Below are positions 33,533 through 46,200 of a stretch of 64,000 bases of DNA, piece after piece. Source of the stretch: Rachycentron canadum (taxonomy: Eukaryota; Chordata; Actinopteri; Carangiformes; Rachycentridae); the NCBI GenBank assembly GCA_038496675.1, contig CM076656.1:21559836-21623835 (forward strand). The letters are read 5' to 3'. Both the position numbers and the translations under genes were made by a program. Position 1 is the stretch's first letter. Every line of letters begins with the position of its first letter. The notes beneath the pieces were generated by a model. It was not told where the DNA came from. It saw only the letters and a program-made list of their open reading frames with translations, and made no database searches.

Positions 33533-36500
33533 TCAAAGCTGGAACTTCCGTCTGCAGGCGTCCATCTCATGGCGCTGAAAACAAAGAGTAGATCTTTCAG
33601 ATCACAAGAAAAACCTGAGCGCAATACAGTTGTTCTATTGCGTCACATGTAAAAAGTCCTTTTAGCATTTTCCAACAAAGAGACAAGAAGTGCTGTGACA
33701 GTTTCACTGGGACGTACACACGACCACATGTTGATGAAACCTCTATTAGCCGAGTGCCTCAAAGTGCTGAGAGACTCACCTTCAGGACCCACTCATACTC
33801 CCCAAACTTCGAGTCGAAGGTGCCTTTCTGCAGAGAGCGGAGTTTGAGGGTGAAGCGAGGTCCCAGCTCCTGAATGCCAACTTTCTTCTCATTCTTGAAA
33901 ATGTACCTTTTAAAAAAAAAAAAAATACAAAGAAATGTTTTTGTTTGACATTTTACATTTAACAAAAACCTTCTAAATTAAATAAAAATTAAAAAAAAGG
34001 GGGGTCACGTTAGAAGGTCACCGTGTCCGGCTCCAGGATATTCACCTGTGGAATCTGAAAAAGATGAAGTCTCTCTGGTTGTGGAAGGTGGCCACCTGTC
34101 GACCCACGAACTGGGGGTCCTGAGGAAAGAGAGCAGCCAACAGTCGGCCGATGCTGTGGCCCAGACGTGTGCTGAAGTTGTTCAGAATCACCTCTGGACA
34201 ATGTTCAGTGGGCTCTTTACCACGTCTCTGCAGAGAGAACAAAAGTAAAATGATGTTGGGGTCTCACAGCTTGGGGCTCTGAACTGTGCCTTTAAAATCA
34301 TAGTCTTTGGTGACAGGACAAAACAGTAACACTGACCATTAAATTTTTTAAACAGTCACAAATTTTTTAACAGAAGCAAAAACATTTAAATGAGCTTTGG
34401 AGCTATTGAGACCATCAGTCTCTCCTGCTTCCTTTCTTTGAGCTAAGCTTGGCCAAATGTGAAATACAGTAATATTAATATAAGGAGTATTAATACTACT
34501 AGAGAGTATGGATTTCTCTACTTGCCTTTATCTCCTTCCGTAGTCGAACACTGCTGACCTTGAAATGTGCAGTCGGCCCGTCAGGTAGGTGACAGAGGAC
34601 CATACCATCTGAAAGTTGCAGTTAAGGAAGCTGCCCTTTAGGAAAAGTCAGAATACTGGACAAATACTGGATAAAATAAAGCATTATGGCGCCTTCTGCA
34701 TCACGCTCCCCCTGTCACAGCTGCCTTTCAGGATACTGGGCACTTTGCGATCTTCGTTAATGACCATGAGGTACGTGAAGTTCCTGGCGACGCACTGAGG
34801 AATGACCCTTTTCAGAGCCAAACCTCTTCTGTAGTACACGTGGGCGTTTGGGATCACTGTGGCCAGCTGCTCACAAAACCTCACCGTCCTCTGAAAGACA
34901 AACATCAGCGCGTTGAAGAGACCAAAATAACAAATGAAACCCCTGCAGAGACCTGATTTACAACCTCAGGTCATTTAAGTCAACAGGTCTCATTGTGCTC
35001 AGTTACAGACCTTATTTTTATACACAAACCAGATCCACTAATTCAATTTATTATTTTCCAAATCAAGAAACTTTTATATTTGTTTAATCACAGTGAGGTT
35101 GAAATAAAGAAAAGAGTCTAACAACCTTAATTAGCCTTGACTTTATTGCTCAAATAAATTAACAGGAGCAAGAATGATCACACAGGTAAACGTTAAATAT
35201 GAAATGCATCAAAATAATAGCATAAAAGCAGAAGAATATTATATATATATATAGTTTTCATAGATCATAGCGTAAGGACATTTATGTACATATCTAGATT
35301 TACCTGTAATACTTTTCACCTACTGTAAATAAAAAATTTTAATTTTTCTTTTTATATCCAAGTTGATACCTTCAATACTTTAACTTTTTGCTACGTTGAA
35401 TGTTTTTTTTGCAACAAAACACCAAAAAAGCCCTTTTTAAAAAAATTAAAAAAGCAATAAACTAGTTCTGAAGTTTCATCTTAATCATACACATTTATAT
35501 TTGTACATATTCTTATTTGTTATTACGTTAAAAAACAAACTGATACAGACACATAACATGTGAAGCAGCTGCCACTCACCCCTCTGGGTCTGTCTGATGT
35601 CGTGATGAGCACTTTGGGGTTCGTGAGCCCATTGAAGTAGGCGGAAAATTCATCAGTCGCCTCGTCGAAGGCAACCTATACGTGACCAAAAAAAAAAAAC
35701 CCCAAAACTTCTAAAATTAACACAAAGTCACAGCAAATATAACCTGAGTTCATCTGACCAAACACCTGGTTCATACCTCTTCATCTTCTGGGTCGACTGT
35801 TGTCTCGTCGTACACCCTCTGGTTTTCTATCGTCTTTGGGACTTCCTTCGGCGGAGCCTACATCAGGGACAGATTGAACAATTGATAAATGCAACCGGCT
35901 CATCTGATGGTGGACGTCGTCGTCATTGTTAAAGTCCCGGTGATAAAATGACTTTCTGACTGATGTTGGACACATGTGGGACCAGACACATAGGGAGGAC
36001 TCACCTTATCACCCAAAGCTTCTCTTTCTTTTTTCTTCTTTTTCCTCAGCTGCATCTTTTGCTGGAATATGAAGAAGAAATATGAAACTCCATGAGCCCA
36101 CTGCTTTAATGTAGCAGCAAAAGTTGATAGTTAAAAGTTATCAATTTTGTCAGAGAGAGATCTGGATAACCTGTAATGTGTGTAGTATTAATACCAAACA
36201 TTATCTGGTTACAGGTTTGCAAGAATTAGAAGAGTTACCCAGTCTTTTTATATTCATTTAAACTAGCTGGTGTTGATTTAAACTAGCTATGACTGTTTTT
36301 ATTATCATTAAATCTAAAGTTCACGACACCTTCAAATGTCAACCAGTGATCCAAACCCTGAGGACATTCAGTTTATAACTATATACATCACAGAAAAGAT
36401 TGAAAAATGAAATATGACTCAATTACCACAGAACTTGGTACCAGAAAGACAATTTATCAAAAGTGCTGCAGATTAGTCAATCAACTAATCAGTTTAGAGA

Positions 36501-37181
36501 GAGTACGTCTTCATGTAATGTTTTTAATAACTGTTTAAAATGAAGGCTTCGCTTCCTGCACAATTTATGTTATCCAGCAATGTTGAGACACATTTTACCT
36601 TCGTCCAAAAAATTTGCAGCTCCTGTGATTTTATTTTATTTTTTTTAATTTTGCATGGATGGATGCTGCACTTGGCCACAATACGATCTCAATTAAATCT
36701 CTCCTGATTAATCACAGCTTCTTATATAAACTAAAGGAAGCTGGGTGTCGGGGGGAATGATAAAATACTAATAAAACTGCCACATACAGTGGGGGGTCCA
36801 AAGGGGCCCATGGAGTAAATTTTTGCCCCAAGGGCCGTCGAAAAGACCGATCCAGCCGTGGGTGAATAAAACGCTTGTGACAATAAATAAAACCAGGTTT
36901 CTAAAAAGCGGCTCCTCCACCTTTCTTTTCTCCTGCTTCAGCTTCATGAACATGAGGTGTCTCCGCTGCTTGTTCTTGATCTCGGACACGCTGAATGTCG
37001 GGGGGAAAGCAGCCGCCGCCGCCTCGCTCCTCTCCGGCTTCTCCTCCTTCCTCTCCCCCGCGGCGCCTTCTCCATCCCCGGCCTCACCGACGCTCTTCCT
37101 CTTCTTCTTCGGCTCCTTGTTCTTCTTCTTCTTCTGTTTCCCTTTGCCGTCCTGACTCACGGGGACCTCTGTGATGTCCAT
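33533..37181 (-). CDS. rpf1: Ribosome production factor 1 (Brix-domain protein), 360 aa
   Basis: Nucleolar factor for 60S subunit assembly and rRNA processing. Exons in coding order: 36921-37181, 36005-36061, 35777-35857, 35580-35675, 34737-34890, 34526-34608, 34046-34227, 33780-33906, 33533-33574; total 1083 nt, all phases consistent. The N-terminus is very lysine-rich (nucleolar-type basic tract), followed by [11 protein letters not shown]. The Brix domain spans roughly residues 145-325, with [60 protein letters not shown] and [19 protein letters not shown]. The intron after exon 6 has a GC donor (AAAG|GCAAGT). It sits in its ancestral place next to gng5. Confidence 0.97.
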
Positions 37182-37214
37182 CTTGGGTCACCTGTCTTGT
37201 TTTTCTTTTTCACG

Positions 37215-37238
37215 TGCTGCTGCTGCTGCTGCTGCTGC
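37215..37238. repeat. Short trinucleotide repeat, (TGC)8 on the plus strand, CAG-type on the minus
   Basis: Eight uninterrupted units lie 34-57 bp upstream of the rpf1 start codon, so the rpf1 transcript may carry a CAG-type tract in its 5'UTR. The transcription start was not determined. Confidence 0.7.
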
Positions 37239-37424
37239 CCCTGTCTGCCTGGTCGTGTCGTCACGTCCGGCGACAGGAAGTGACGGGTTTGTGGTCGTCG
37301 GTGAAAAGGTGCGACACCTGGCGGCGCGGAGGAGAAACTGCTCAGACAGTTATTTCATTTAACGTTTTCAGCTCCTTTTTTAATGTAAATAAAAAATACA
37401 CCACACTGTGAAAATACGACATTC

Positions 37425-38015
37425 AACCATAGACTGATATAAAAGAGCCTTAAAACTGTTTTCTATCTCATGAAGTCTGAAGATTGCATTGAAGTCTATG
37501 GGAAAATGGCCCTACTTCTCACTTGATTACCTTGTATTATCAGTTTAATTATTTCCCTATTCCTTTGTTATAATCACTGCTAGACTTTTTGGATTATTAG
37601 TGTCAACTAATTGTTTAGTAAAAATCATAAACTGTATATAAAAATGGACGTAGACCCCAGGTCTGCTGAAGAGACGTAATCCTGTATTAGCTCAGTAAAC
37701 GTTTTCCTAATGAGTTTATGGTCTCAGTCTTTAGTGCCAAGTCTTCAATACAACATGATGTTCATTTTTTAAATCTCTCTTTCTCACGGTTCATCTGTTT
37801 CCTCAAACATGTTCAGTCTCTATGTCAGACCAGGTTAACACACATTTATTACCTCAGTAATGTTTTCCTAATGAGTTTATAGTCTTTATAGTAGAGGAAA
37901 ATAGACCATAAAGTAGGATATGTATTAATGTACAGAGCAGGTCAGATCCACCCCTCACTCCTCCTCAACTCTGGCTTCTCCAAATTTGGTTTCTAGTCGT
38001 TTTAAATAAATGAAG
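37425..38015 (+). repeat. Dispersed repeat family 2, copy 1
   Basis: Contains GAAGTCTATGGGAAAATG, CCTAATGAGTTTATGGTCTC, CAAGTCTTC-AATACA-CATGATG, ATGGACGTAGACCCC and CTCCTCCTCAACTCTGGC. The same blocks occur inverted at 61685-62110, and a shorter piece at 44765-44830. It occupies the rpf1-dnase2 interval; the family name is unknown to me. Confidence 0.6.
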
Positions 38016-39110
38016 ATTGCGACAGTGATGGTGACGTCACAGATTGTTGCCACTTTCATTCAACGTGATATTACTGAAGGTAAATAATGTCAGTATAATC
38101 AGGAACATGTAGGCTAATTAAAGTACTCACTGCAGAAAAAATGGCCACTATGAGTGACATATTAGGCTACTATAAATTATTTAAAAATTTGAAAGTGTAT
38201 AGGAAAAGTATACATATGAACAGGTATGGGCAATGCAAATAATTAATCAGAACAAGTAATTTTAGAAACAAAGTTTAACAGCCAAGGATAACATATAAAA
38301 ATAGAAATAAATTGTCAGAAAGAAGATTATAATGTAAGAATGCGCTTATATTTGTAATGGTGGATATATATTATTTCTATGACCAAAGTGGGAAAGAATG
38401 GTTTATTATTTGAAAATGTCATAATTTGAATTCTCCGAACTTAATAAGACCCAAAGCTGATCTATAGTTATTAATTCATGGGCCAAATATTAATATATAT
38501 ATCAGCAGACTTTAGCATTGATTTGGGCAGAACTTACCTGTAGATGTCATCTACAGACATTTGATGCTGATGCAAAATACCTTGTTCATTGAATAAACAC
38601 TTTTTTATTTTTTAGGAAGAAAAACAGGCCAAAAGAAAAAGGAAGCATTAATTCTACGTATTTGCATTGACAGAATAAACATCACATGCAGAAGATATAA
38701 TTTTGAAATATGAAAGATATACATATTGTATAAAGATAGAGAAAGAAATGTGATCGGGGGAAGTGAATGAATGACGCTTTCCACTGCCTCATACAGGCCA
38801 CTGTTTTTTATGCAGCAGAAAGTCAATCACAGTGGAAACATACAGATTTTTTTACTTTAAAGAAACTTAATCAAGGGATAAGATTTTCATAAATGAAGTC
38901 ATGTCAGACCAGGTTAACAGACAATAACCAAGGCTTTTTAATATGTATACTGACTTTAAGGAACAAGGATCAAGGATCGGGGGTATCTTTATTATGCCTG
39001 AGTCTGCAGTTTGTTGCACTATCAGCAGTAACCACACAACCATCAGACGAACAATAGCCTAAGAAATACAGACAACATAAAAATCACACTAGTTATTTAA
39101 AAGGCACTTA
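38016..39110. other. AT-rich intergenic stretch
   Basis: No gene, RNA or well-defined element was recognised between the family 2 repeat and the poly(A) signal (39111-39116, minus) of the next gene. A possible repeat fragment lies near 38960-39065 but could not be placed. Confidence 0.5.
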
Positions 39111-39252
39111 GTTTATTAGATGCAGGGAAACACAAAATATAGAAAACTATGTAGTTGGTGATTAATAAAACTACATGATACAGACTAAAAGAGACAGGGC
39201 CGATCATGCACCGAATGATGTGTCAGCCCAACAACAGCTCAGCTCATCAGCT

Positions 39253-42098
39253 TCACATATGAGGGTTGCACCTTAAAAGACTTTGATGGCTGCATGGTTC
39301 AGACTCATTGATCAATGCATGGAAAGCTCTCCCAACTGCACCATTTTTGGAGCATATCGCTCCACCACCTCTGCCCATCTGACTCAATTCCCTGTTCATA
39401 TCAGCGATGCAGGTCCAGCCTCCATCACTTGTCACGCACCACTTGGAGTGATCTACAGTGTCGGGGAAGGGCTCCATCATGGGCAGCTTCACCTTCTTCA
39501 CATTGTACACATGGTGAGGGACGCTGCAGTTAGAAGGCAGGAAGCTACGCAGCTTTCCCCAGCTCTTGACGTACAGATGCTGGTCCAAACTCTTCTCAAT
39601 GAGGCCTGAGTACAGATCTACAATAGTATAAAAAACAAAGATTTAAAAATTTTAAAAATACATTTCATTCATAATAGTAAAGTAACAAACCACTAGGGCA
39701 CATAATGTTGTTTTCAATAGACAAAAGCAGACATAACCTTTTACTATGTTGTAAATGTGTTTCTAATTTTGTTCTAATTTTGCTCTGATGTGAAAATATA
39801 ACTCTTGAAACTGCAGACACCCACCATCCCCAAAACGCTTGTATTTTGCAAAGCTGTAGAACAAATGTCCTCCCGCTGAGGTCAGGGTCGTCGTCCTCGA
39901 CCAGGGCGGATTCTTTGGGTAGCAGCTTCTCTGAGCAACACAATGCAGCTCATTTGGAAAGGTTAGGGGGACGTCAGAGTCATATGAATAAGCGTGAATG
40001 TACTTGAGCTGCAATCCTGAGAATTTAGACACAAGTTTTATTCTTTGCATCATCATATGAGACAAGCTTCAGTCAAAACAAGAAGACAATGTCACTGACA
40101 TTAACCTACCTATATCTATGAAGTCATTATAAGAGTAAGTCACACACATGAATGTCTGAGCATTAGCGTTTCCGTTTGTTGGCCAGAAGTCTTTACGGCG
40201 ATACGTTGGAAACTTGGGTGTACTGTGTGAGAGCCAAACTCCAGTTTTTTTGTCCAACAACACGACTCCTTAAAACAGTAGAAAACAATAGAGCTTTGTT
40301 ATATTGTGGCCTTTTAGTCTTTGAAAGCAATAAAGTGGAACATTTCTGTTGCTACCTTTACTGTGTCCAAATGATGAAGGAGCAACATATGGTTCTGGAG
40401 GTTGATCGTTGTAGAGCATGTAACCAAAGCCCTCCGTCTACAACAGGACAGTGAAACGCTGCTTTAGTGATCTGACTGAAGGCTGTCATGTCCAAGAGAC
40501 ACGTGTCCTCTCATACCTTTCTGACGTAGGAGTCAAGAAGAGGTTTCAGGGTGTTTGCCACAGCACCGGTTGTACTGTTGATGCTCTCTCTGCTGAAGGT
40601 CCATCCATTAGTGCTCTCATCCATGTACAGATACGACACATTACTGGGAAACTTGTATAAAATAAACCTAATGGTCCAGAGATAAACATGTCATATCAAA
40701 TATCCAACCTAATCTGGGAATAGGTGAAAATATAAACAGACACAAGTTAATCTTATTTCCACCAACCAGTCAACCTCGTCTCCTGTGTCGTTCCTGCATT
40801 TCACATCTGAATCACACCCGTGAAAAAGGATCCCAACACTTAGGAGGAACCTCGTCACCGTTCGCTGCAACAAACAGGATCATGACAGAATCACAAAAAC
40901 AGTAGCAGTCACAACTTGTAAAGTCAGATAAACCAGTTGCTCTTCATGACGGGAGCTAATGGCTATTTTTGTCTGACGTGCTACTTAATCCTCACTTTGC
41001 AACAAGACCTTGAACTTTCAGCTTCGTTAGTAAAACTCTGTAGCAGTTCATCATAGTGAATTGAGACATTTAAACACCTTCTGATGATCTATTATTATTT
41101 GTTTTGGACAAATGTAGGAGAAAAACATGTTTAATATACAGTAAGAAAGATACAAAAACTACATAATCTGATTTAAGGTCCACTGAGTGTCTTTTTCTCG
41201 AGCTTTCTATGTTGAATCTTTGGGATTTATATTAAGGTTTTAACATTTGTTAGCTGACGGCTGCGAGGTGTGGTTTAAAGATATAGAAAAAGCTGGTAAA
41301 TGGACCTGGAGTTAGGATTATTTGGTCTAACTACTGTCAAGGGTGTTTTTTTTAAAAAAAACTTTGGTTACTGAACTGAGTAAACTCATTTACATTTACA
41401 TGACATTTACTCACAATTGAGAGACATCAGTAAAGCTTTGGTGCAGTAGGAGGCCTTGGTCTAACTATGACAGACTAATATTAAATAAGAGCAGGAGGTG
41501 CTCTCTGAAAAAAGATGAGTTTCAGAAGCTTCTTGAAGACAGAGGGACACGTTCCTGCGCCGATAGGATTCAGGAGCTTGTTCCACCTTCAGGGAACCAC
41601 AGACCAGAAGAGTCTGGACCGAGATGGTCTTGTTTAAGGGGATGACAATGCCAGGGGCCGAGAAGGAGGAGAGGGCTGAGTGATTGAGTTAATGTAGATG
41701 GGTGAGAGTGACAAGTCCCTCTGAAGGCAGCATGGGTGACTTGAACTCTAACACAAGACTCTTCTGAGAGCAACACTGGTGCAAAGTGCAACTGAATTGC
41801 AGCTGTGACAGTTCTGTATTTCTATTAAGCCACATCCTGGACTTAAATCATCCAGTACTGCAACACGTCAGCTTCCATCAGTGAAAACTGTGTACAACCT
41901 GTGCAGTGTAACACCAGGTAGTAATTTAAAAGCTAAATGACACCTCTTAATGAAAAGAACTTGAGCCAAACTTGATCTCATATTAAGGAAGAAACACTCA
42001 ACATTAAACCAAACACAACCTCGACCGATACTCTGGTATATCACATAACATATGACACAACATATGAGCATTTTACTTACGTGCGTAGCGACCTTCAT
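39253..42098 (-). CDS. dnase2b: DNase II-family acid endonuclease, copy 1 (dnase2b-like), 354 aa
   Basis: Lysosomal, metal-independent endonuclease that digests DNA of engulfed or degraded nuclei; DNASE2B serves lens fibre cells in mammals. Exons in coding order: 42081-42098, 40767-40864, 40517-40667, 40356-40437, 40110-40268, 39825-40016, 39253-39617; total 1065 nt, phases consistent. The first coding exon is only 18 nt (MKVATH) and joins RTVTRFLLSVGILFHG to form a signal peptide. Family hallmarks: NDTGDEVDWF, the active-site histidine in LSHSTPKFP (about residue 131), and the HxK motif DHSKWCV (about residue 290). The place next to rpf1 matches DNASE2B in other vertebrates. A poly(A) signal (TTTATT, 39111-39116) follows. 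Which of the two tandem copies is the ancestral dnase2b is unclear. Confidence 0.92.
41361..41790. repeat. Dispersed repeat family 1, long copy in dnase2b copy 1 intron 1
   Basis: Starts with TGAGTAAACTCATTTACAT and continues with GAGACATCAGTAAAGC and AGTAGGAGGCCTTGGTCT, which mirror the copy in ctbs intron 1. It then has AGGAGCTTGTTCCACCTTCA, GGAACCACAGACCAG and CCCTCTGAAGGCAGCATG. The element makes up about a third of this intron. Confidence 0.6.
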
Positions 42099-42908
42099 CT
42101 CTGCATCTGCACAACCTGAACACTTACTTTGTGAAGTTGCTTTTATCATATCTCATTGTTGATCTAACAACGAAACTGAAACCTACACCTCCTATATTAC
42201 TTCTGCTTCCTCGTTCCTCACTTTTAAGATTCACTTCACTGAAGATGATTAATTGATTTCATGCCTGACACTGAGTGAGGAATGAATGAATACTACTACT
42301 ACTACTAATAATAATAATAGCATGAATACTCATGTGATATTGACAAGTTACTTTTATTGTTAAGTTAAATTAATCACCAGATAGAACTATACTAACTATG
42401 GCTAATGAAGTGAAATGTGGTTTGACAGGTTTCCTCTGAGAATTTCCTAGGAATCACAACAGAAAAATTCACACGCACGCACTGATGAAACTGAAAGGCA
42501 AACGTGGCCTGACAAGATACAACTGGATCTGAACTTCAAATACACCTTTAGTATGAAAATGAAAAGTTGGTTTTGTTGGAGCTCACACATTAAAATCTCC
42601 TCCATTTTGAACCAAACAGTAAATTCTAAAGCCACCAGTTTTACTAAACGTTGAGAAATTAGTGTCTTTAAACGAGACAGAATAAAGCTTTATTAAAATT
42701 AACAATATAATCTTAGCTTCATTTACAACATAAATCAACAATCTGACCACTAGGTGATGCCGTTTACCCAAAACACCAATTACTTCAGGTGTAACTCCCA
42801 CTGCATCTGCCTCCAAAAGGAGAAACTGCCCGGACATGATAGTGGCAAACAGAGACTCCACCCACGTGACATTTAGGAAATAGATAAAAATAAGTGGTGA
42901 ATAGATCT
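42099..42908. other. Intergenic stretch between the two DNase II genes
   Basis: Holds the upstream region of copy 1, including a small (TAC)n/(AAT)n microsatellite at about 42290-42318, and ends at a possible poly(A) signal of copy 2 (TTTATT at 42909-42914). I see no further gene. Confidence 0.5.
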
Positions 42909-43298
42909 TTTATTATTTACACAGGAGTCATTGAGGTGATAAAGGGGGAAGAGTTTCTCTCTCACTTCAGATTTATCTCTCTCCTTTAAGCCAATATTGT
43001 CTTTGTTGTTATACAGTTTGAATGTATTGAGAATTAAATGTCTTTAATGTAGTTGCACAGTTCCCTAAACACATAAAAGGTGAGAGACAGAGATGAAAGT
43101 TATATTACATATCAGCGATGACTGAAAAACACATTTATATTAAATTCTTTGAGTCAACAGAGTCTGTTGATTGGCCTGGGGGCCTATCAGCAGTTGTTGT
43201 GTGGCCTGGGGGCTCAAACAGCAGCAACCTCCACATTTAAAACATATGTAAATCTCAGCCTGATACAGTCCCGATCATCCTGTCTCTCCCTACATTGC

Positions 43299-46200
43299 TC
43301 AACAGACATTGTACCGGTCCACCGCCTGTCTGAAAGCCCTGTAAATCAAAGGGTTGAAGGAGCAGGTCAGTCCACCACTGCGCCACATTTGGGCCTTCTC
43401 CCTGTTCAGGTCCCCCACGCAGGTCACCCGGCCCTCATAAGCCTGCGACACGCACCATTTGGAGTGGTCGTGGTAGGACTGGAACAGGACTGATCCAGGA
43501 AGTTGAATCCTCTTGATGTTCATGACATGTTTGGGCAGGGAGCAGTTGGAGGGCAACATGTGAGCTGGTCTCTGCCAGGTCTCCACCAGCAGGTCGGCAT
43601 CCAGGACCTGAGCCACCCAGCCTGTGTAGATATCTGAGGGAAAGGGTCAGAGGGTCGAAAACAACCATTAGATTTTTTTTTTTACATATATTTTTAATTT
43701 AAGAAAGTAAACTTGGTTGATAAAATACACTACAATAGGTTTAATGTTCAAGAAGAAAAACTAACAAACATTGGAAATTAAATTTTATGAATGAACATTT
43801 AAACATCAGGTGCAATTATTATTATTTAATTTCTCAGCACACATGTAATGCATTCATATGCATTAAATAAAAAGCAAAAAGTATTAAAACACATGATGAA
43901 GATGAATAGATTAAATGACAAACATGATTTTCTTAACATTTTTTAATGTACTGAGTCCAAATTCCTCATCATGATGTGTTTATCACTGTTATTTTATCAG
44001 TTTACATTATCCTTCTAATCATATGTGAGCCTAGATGTTTTATTTGTATTTGCAGTAATGAGCTCTGTTACGTTTTTAAGCACAAATACAGTACAAACTT
44101 CATACTGTACAGGTTTTTTTTATGTGTTTTGTGGCAAATCCTACAAATTAAACAACTGTTTAAAAAAAACTGAGGAAATAGACATCGCTTCACTGTTGGA
44201 GGCCACAACAGAGGGTAGTTTTCAAGGCCTTGGGTGTGGTGTGTTCATGCACTTCACTGCTCTGACCTGATAATGTGTATGGACCTGATAATGAGTGACT
44301 GTGGCAGACAAGAATGTGCCAACAAGGCTGCAGACAGATTTTGAAAAATTTTTCTCTACACAGTAAAATCTAAACGAGAAGCAGCACACGAGGAATACGT
44401 TACCATCTACAAAGCGTTCAGACTTGACAAAACTGACAAACTTGTCCCCTTGTACTGAGAAAAGTTGCTCCACTCCCCGATCTGAGGCCAGCGGTGGTCG
44501 GGTGCCAGCACATAACTGGACCAGCTGTGGCAGGTCGGCGGAGAACGCAGCAGGTACAGAGCAGTTATAGAAACGAGGGTAAAGGTAGACCATCTGCTTT
44601 GCTGGAGAAGGACGTGTATGTGAATCATAAAAGAGGAGAGAAATAAGAGATACACTATGTGAACCCACCCATTGTCAACAGAAATGACACCACGTTGTAT
44701 TGGTGCTTGACAGTGACAATCACAAACACTCTTTCTCTCTGAATAATAATTTGTGTCTTATTCCCAGAGACTGTTTATAAAAGTGGACGTAGACTCTGGG
44801 GCTAAAAAGTGAAGCCGATGCTGAAGAGACAGATCAGAGGTGAAACAGCTTTAAGAATCAACAACTGCAAGTCCAGTTGCCCGAGATTTAACTTGCTCGG
44901 AAAACTGGAAAAACACCTGGACGCCTGTGAACCTCCACACACTACAGAAAAATGTTTGTTTTTTTCAATTACATATAGTCCTTCTTGATACCTGGGTGAC
45001 CTAATAGCCAAGTGATTTGAGCAGACACTGTGTGGGTACATGGTCCTGCATGTTATTCCCCCTCTCTCTGTTTTATTTTCTGTCTCTCTACAATGTCCCA
45101 TTTCATAATAAAGGCCTAAAATGGTCAATATAGGTGTATAAGTGCTGGAAGTTTTCATTTCAAGCTTGTGTAAGTTGGATACTGGATTGTGATGTTTGAG
45201 TTAAGGGGACTTAACTAAAATTTGAAACACAAATCCTTTTTAGGTGTGTACTCACTTTTCCTGTAACTACTGATGGACTTACATAAAACCATGTTTTTTT
45301 GTCTTCAGCAAATAGAGAATTGTGTAAGTTGACGTCTGGGATGTGTACAGAGCAGGACTGGGTCAGGACCTATTGCTTCATGACCGTTCACCCACCTATA
45401 TGGAGAAACTGTTCATACTGGTATGTCACACACAGGACAGTCTGGCCATTCACTTTGCCAGAGGAGGGGTAAAGGTAGCCTCTCTCAGGGAACGAGGGGA
45501 AGTGGGGAATGCTGTGCGATAGCCAGAAACCTTGAGAGTGGTTGAAGAGCAGCACCCCTGCAGGATGCACACAACGCTTTACACACAACAGCAAGTACAA
45601 CAACCCAGGCGTGTATGAAAACCATCGAAATTGTGTCAAGGCAGTGGCTGATCCAGAGCCAACAGCTGTTATAAAACCACTGCTATTTGGCCGAGCTGTT
45701 TTTTTTACATACGTACATCTAACTTTAATTATCACAGTCAAAAAATTCACCACATTCGGAAAAACTTTTTCACAGCCTCAGGTGCCCTGTCTTCAAAAAG
45801 CAATATACACTGTGTCCTGCTGACATCAGAGGTGGACAATTTCAAATAGTTTTGAAGGAAACTGCATGATTTTGAAATTTGCACGCAGATTTTTGCAAAA
45901 ATTTAGTTTTTTTTGTGCACAAACATGTAGGATACAAAGTCGCATTTATGTCAAAAGACACATACTGTTGTTGTGAGTCCATTGTTATAGTTTCCCGTTA
46001 TGAAGGTTATGATCTTCAGGCATTACCAATGTTTCTGGCCTTTTCATACAGCCAGACTTAAAATCAATATTTGTGAAATCAAAGTAAAATCCTCAAAACT
46101 GGTGAAAACAAAGCTGATCTTTTTTTTTCATAATCCACTGTACCTTTAGTGTGTCCATATTCTTTGAGGTAGTCGAGGACTGGTGGAGCATCATTGTAGA

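Noticed and set aside
35236..35256. Possible TATA-rich promoter
   Set aside because: It is an (AT)n microsatellite inside an rpf1 intron with no gene start nearby.
36823..37411. Several plus-strand frames rich in Ser, Leu or Phe over rpf1 exon 1
   Set aside because: They are complements of the lysine-rich rpf1 N-terminus and of the TGC repeat.
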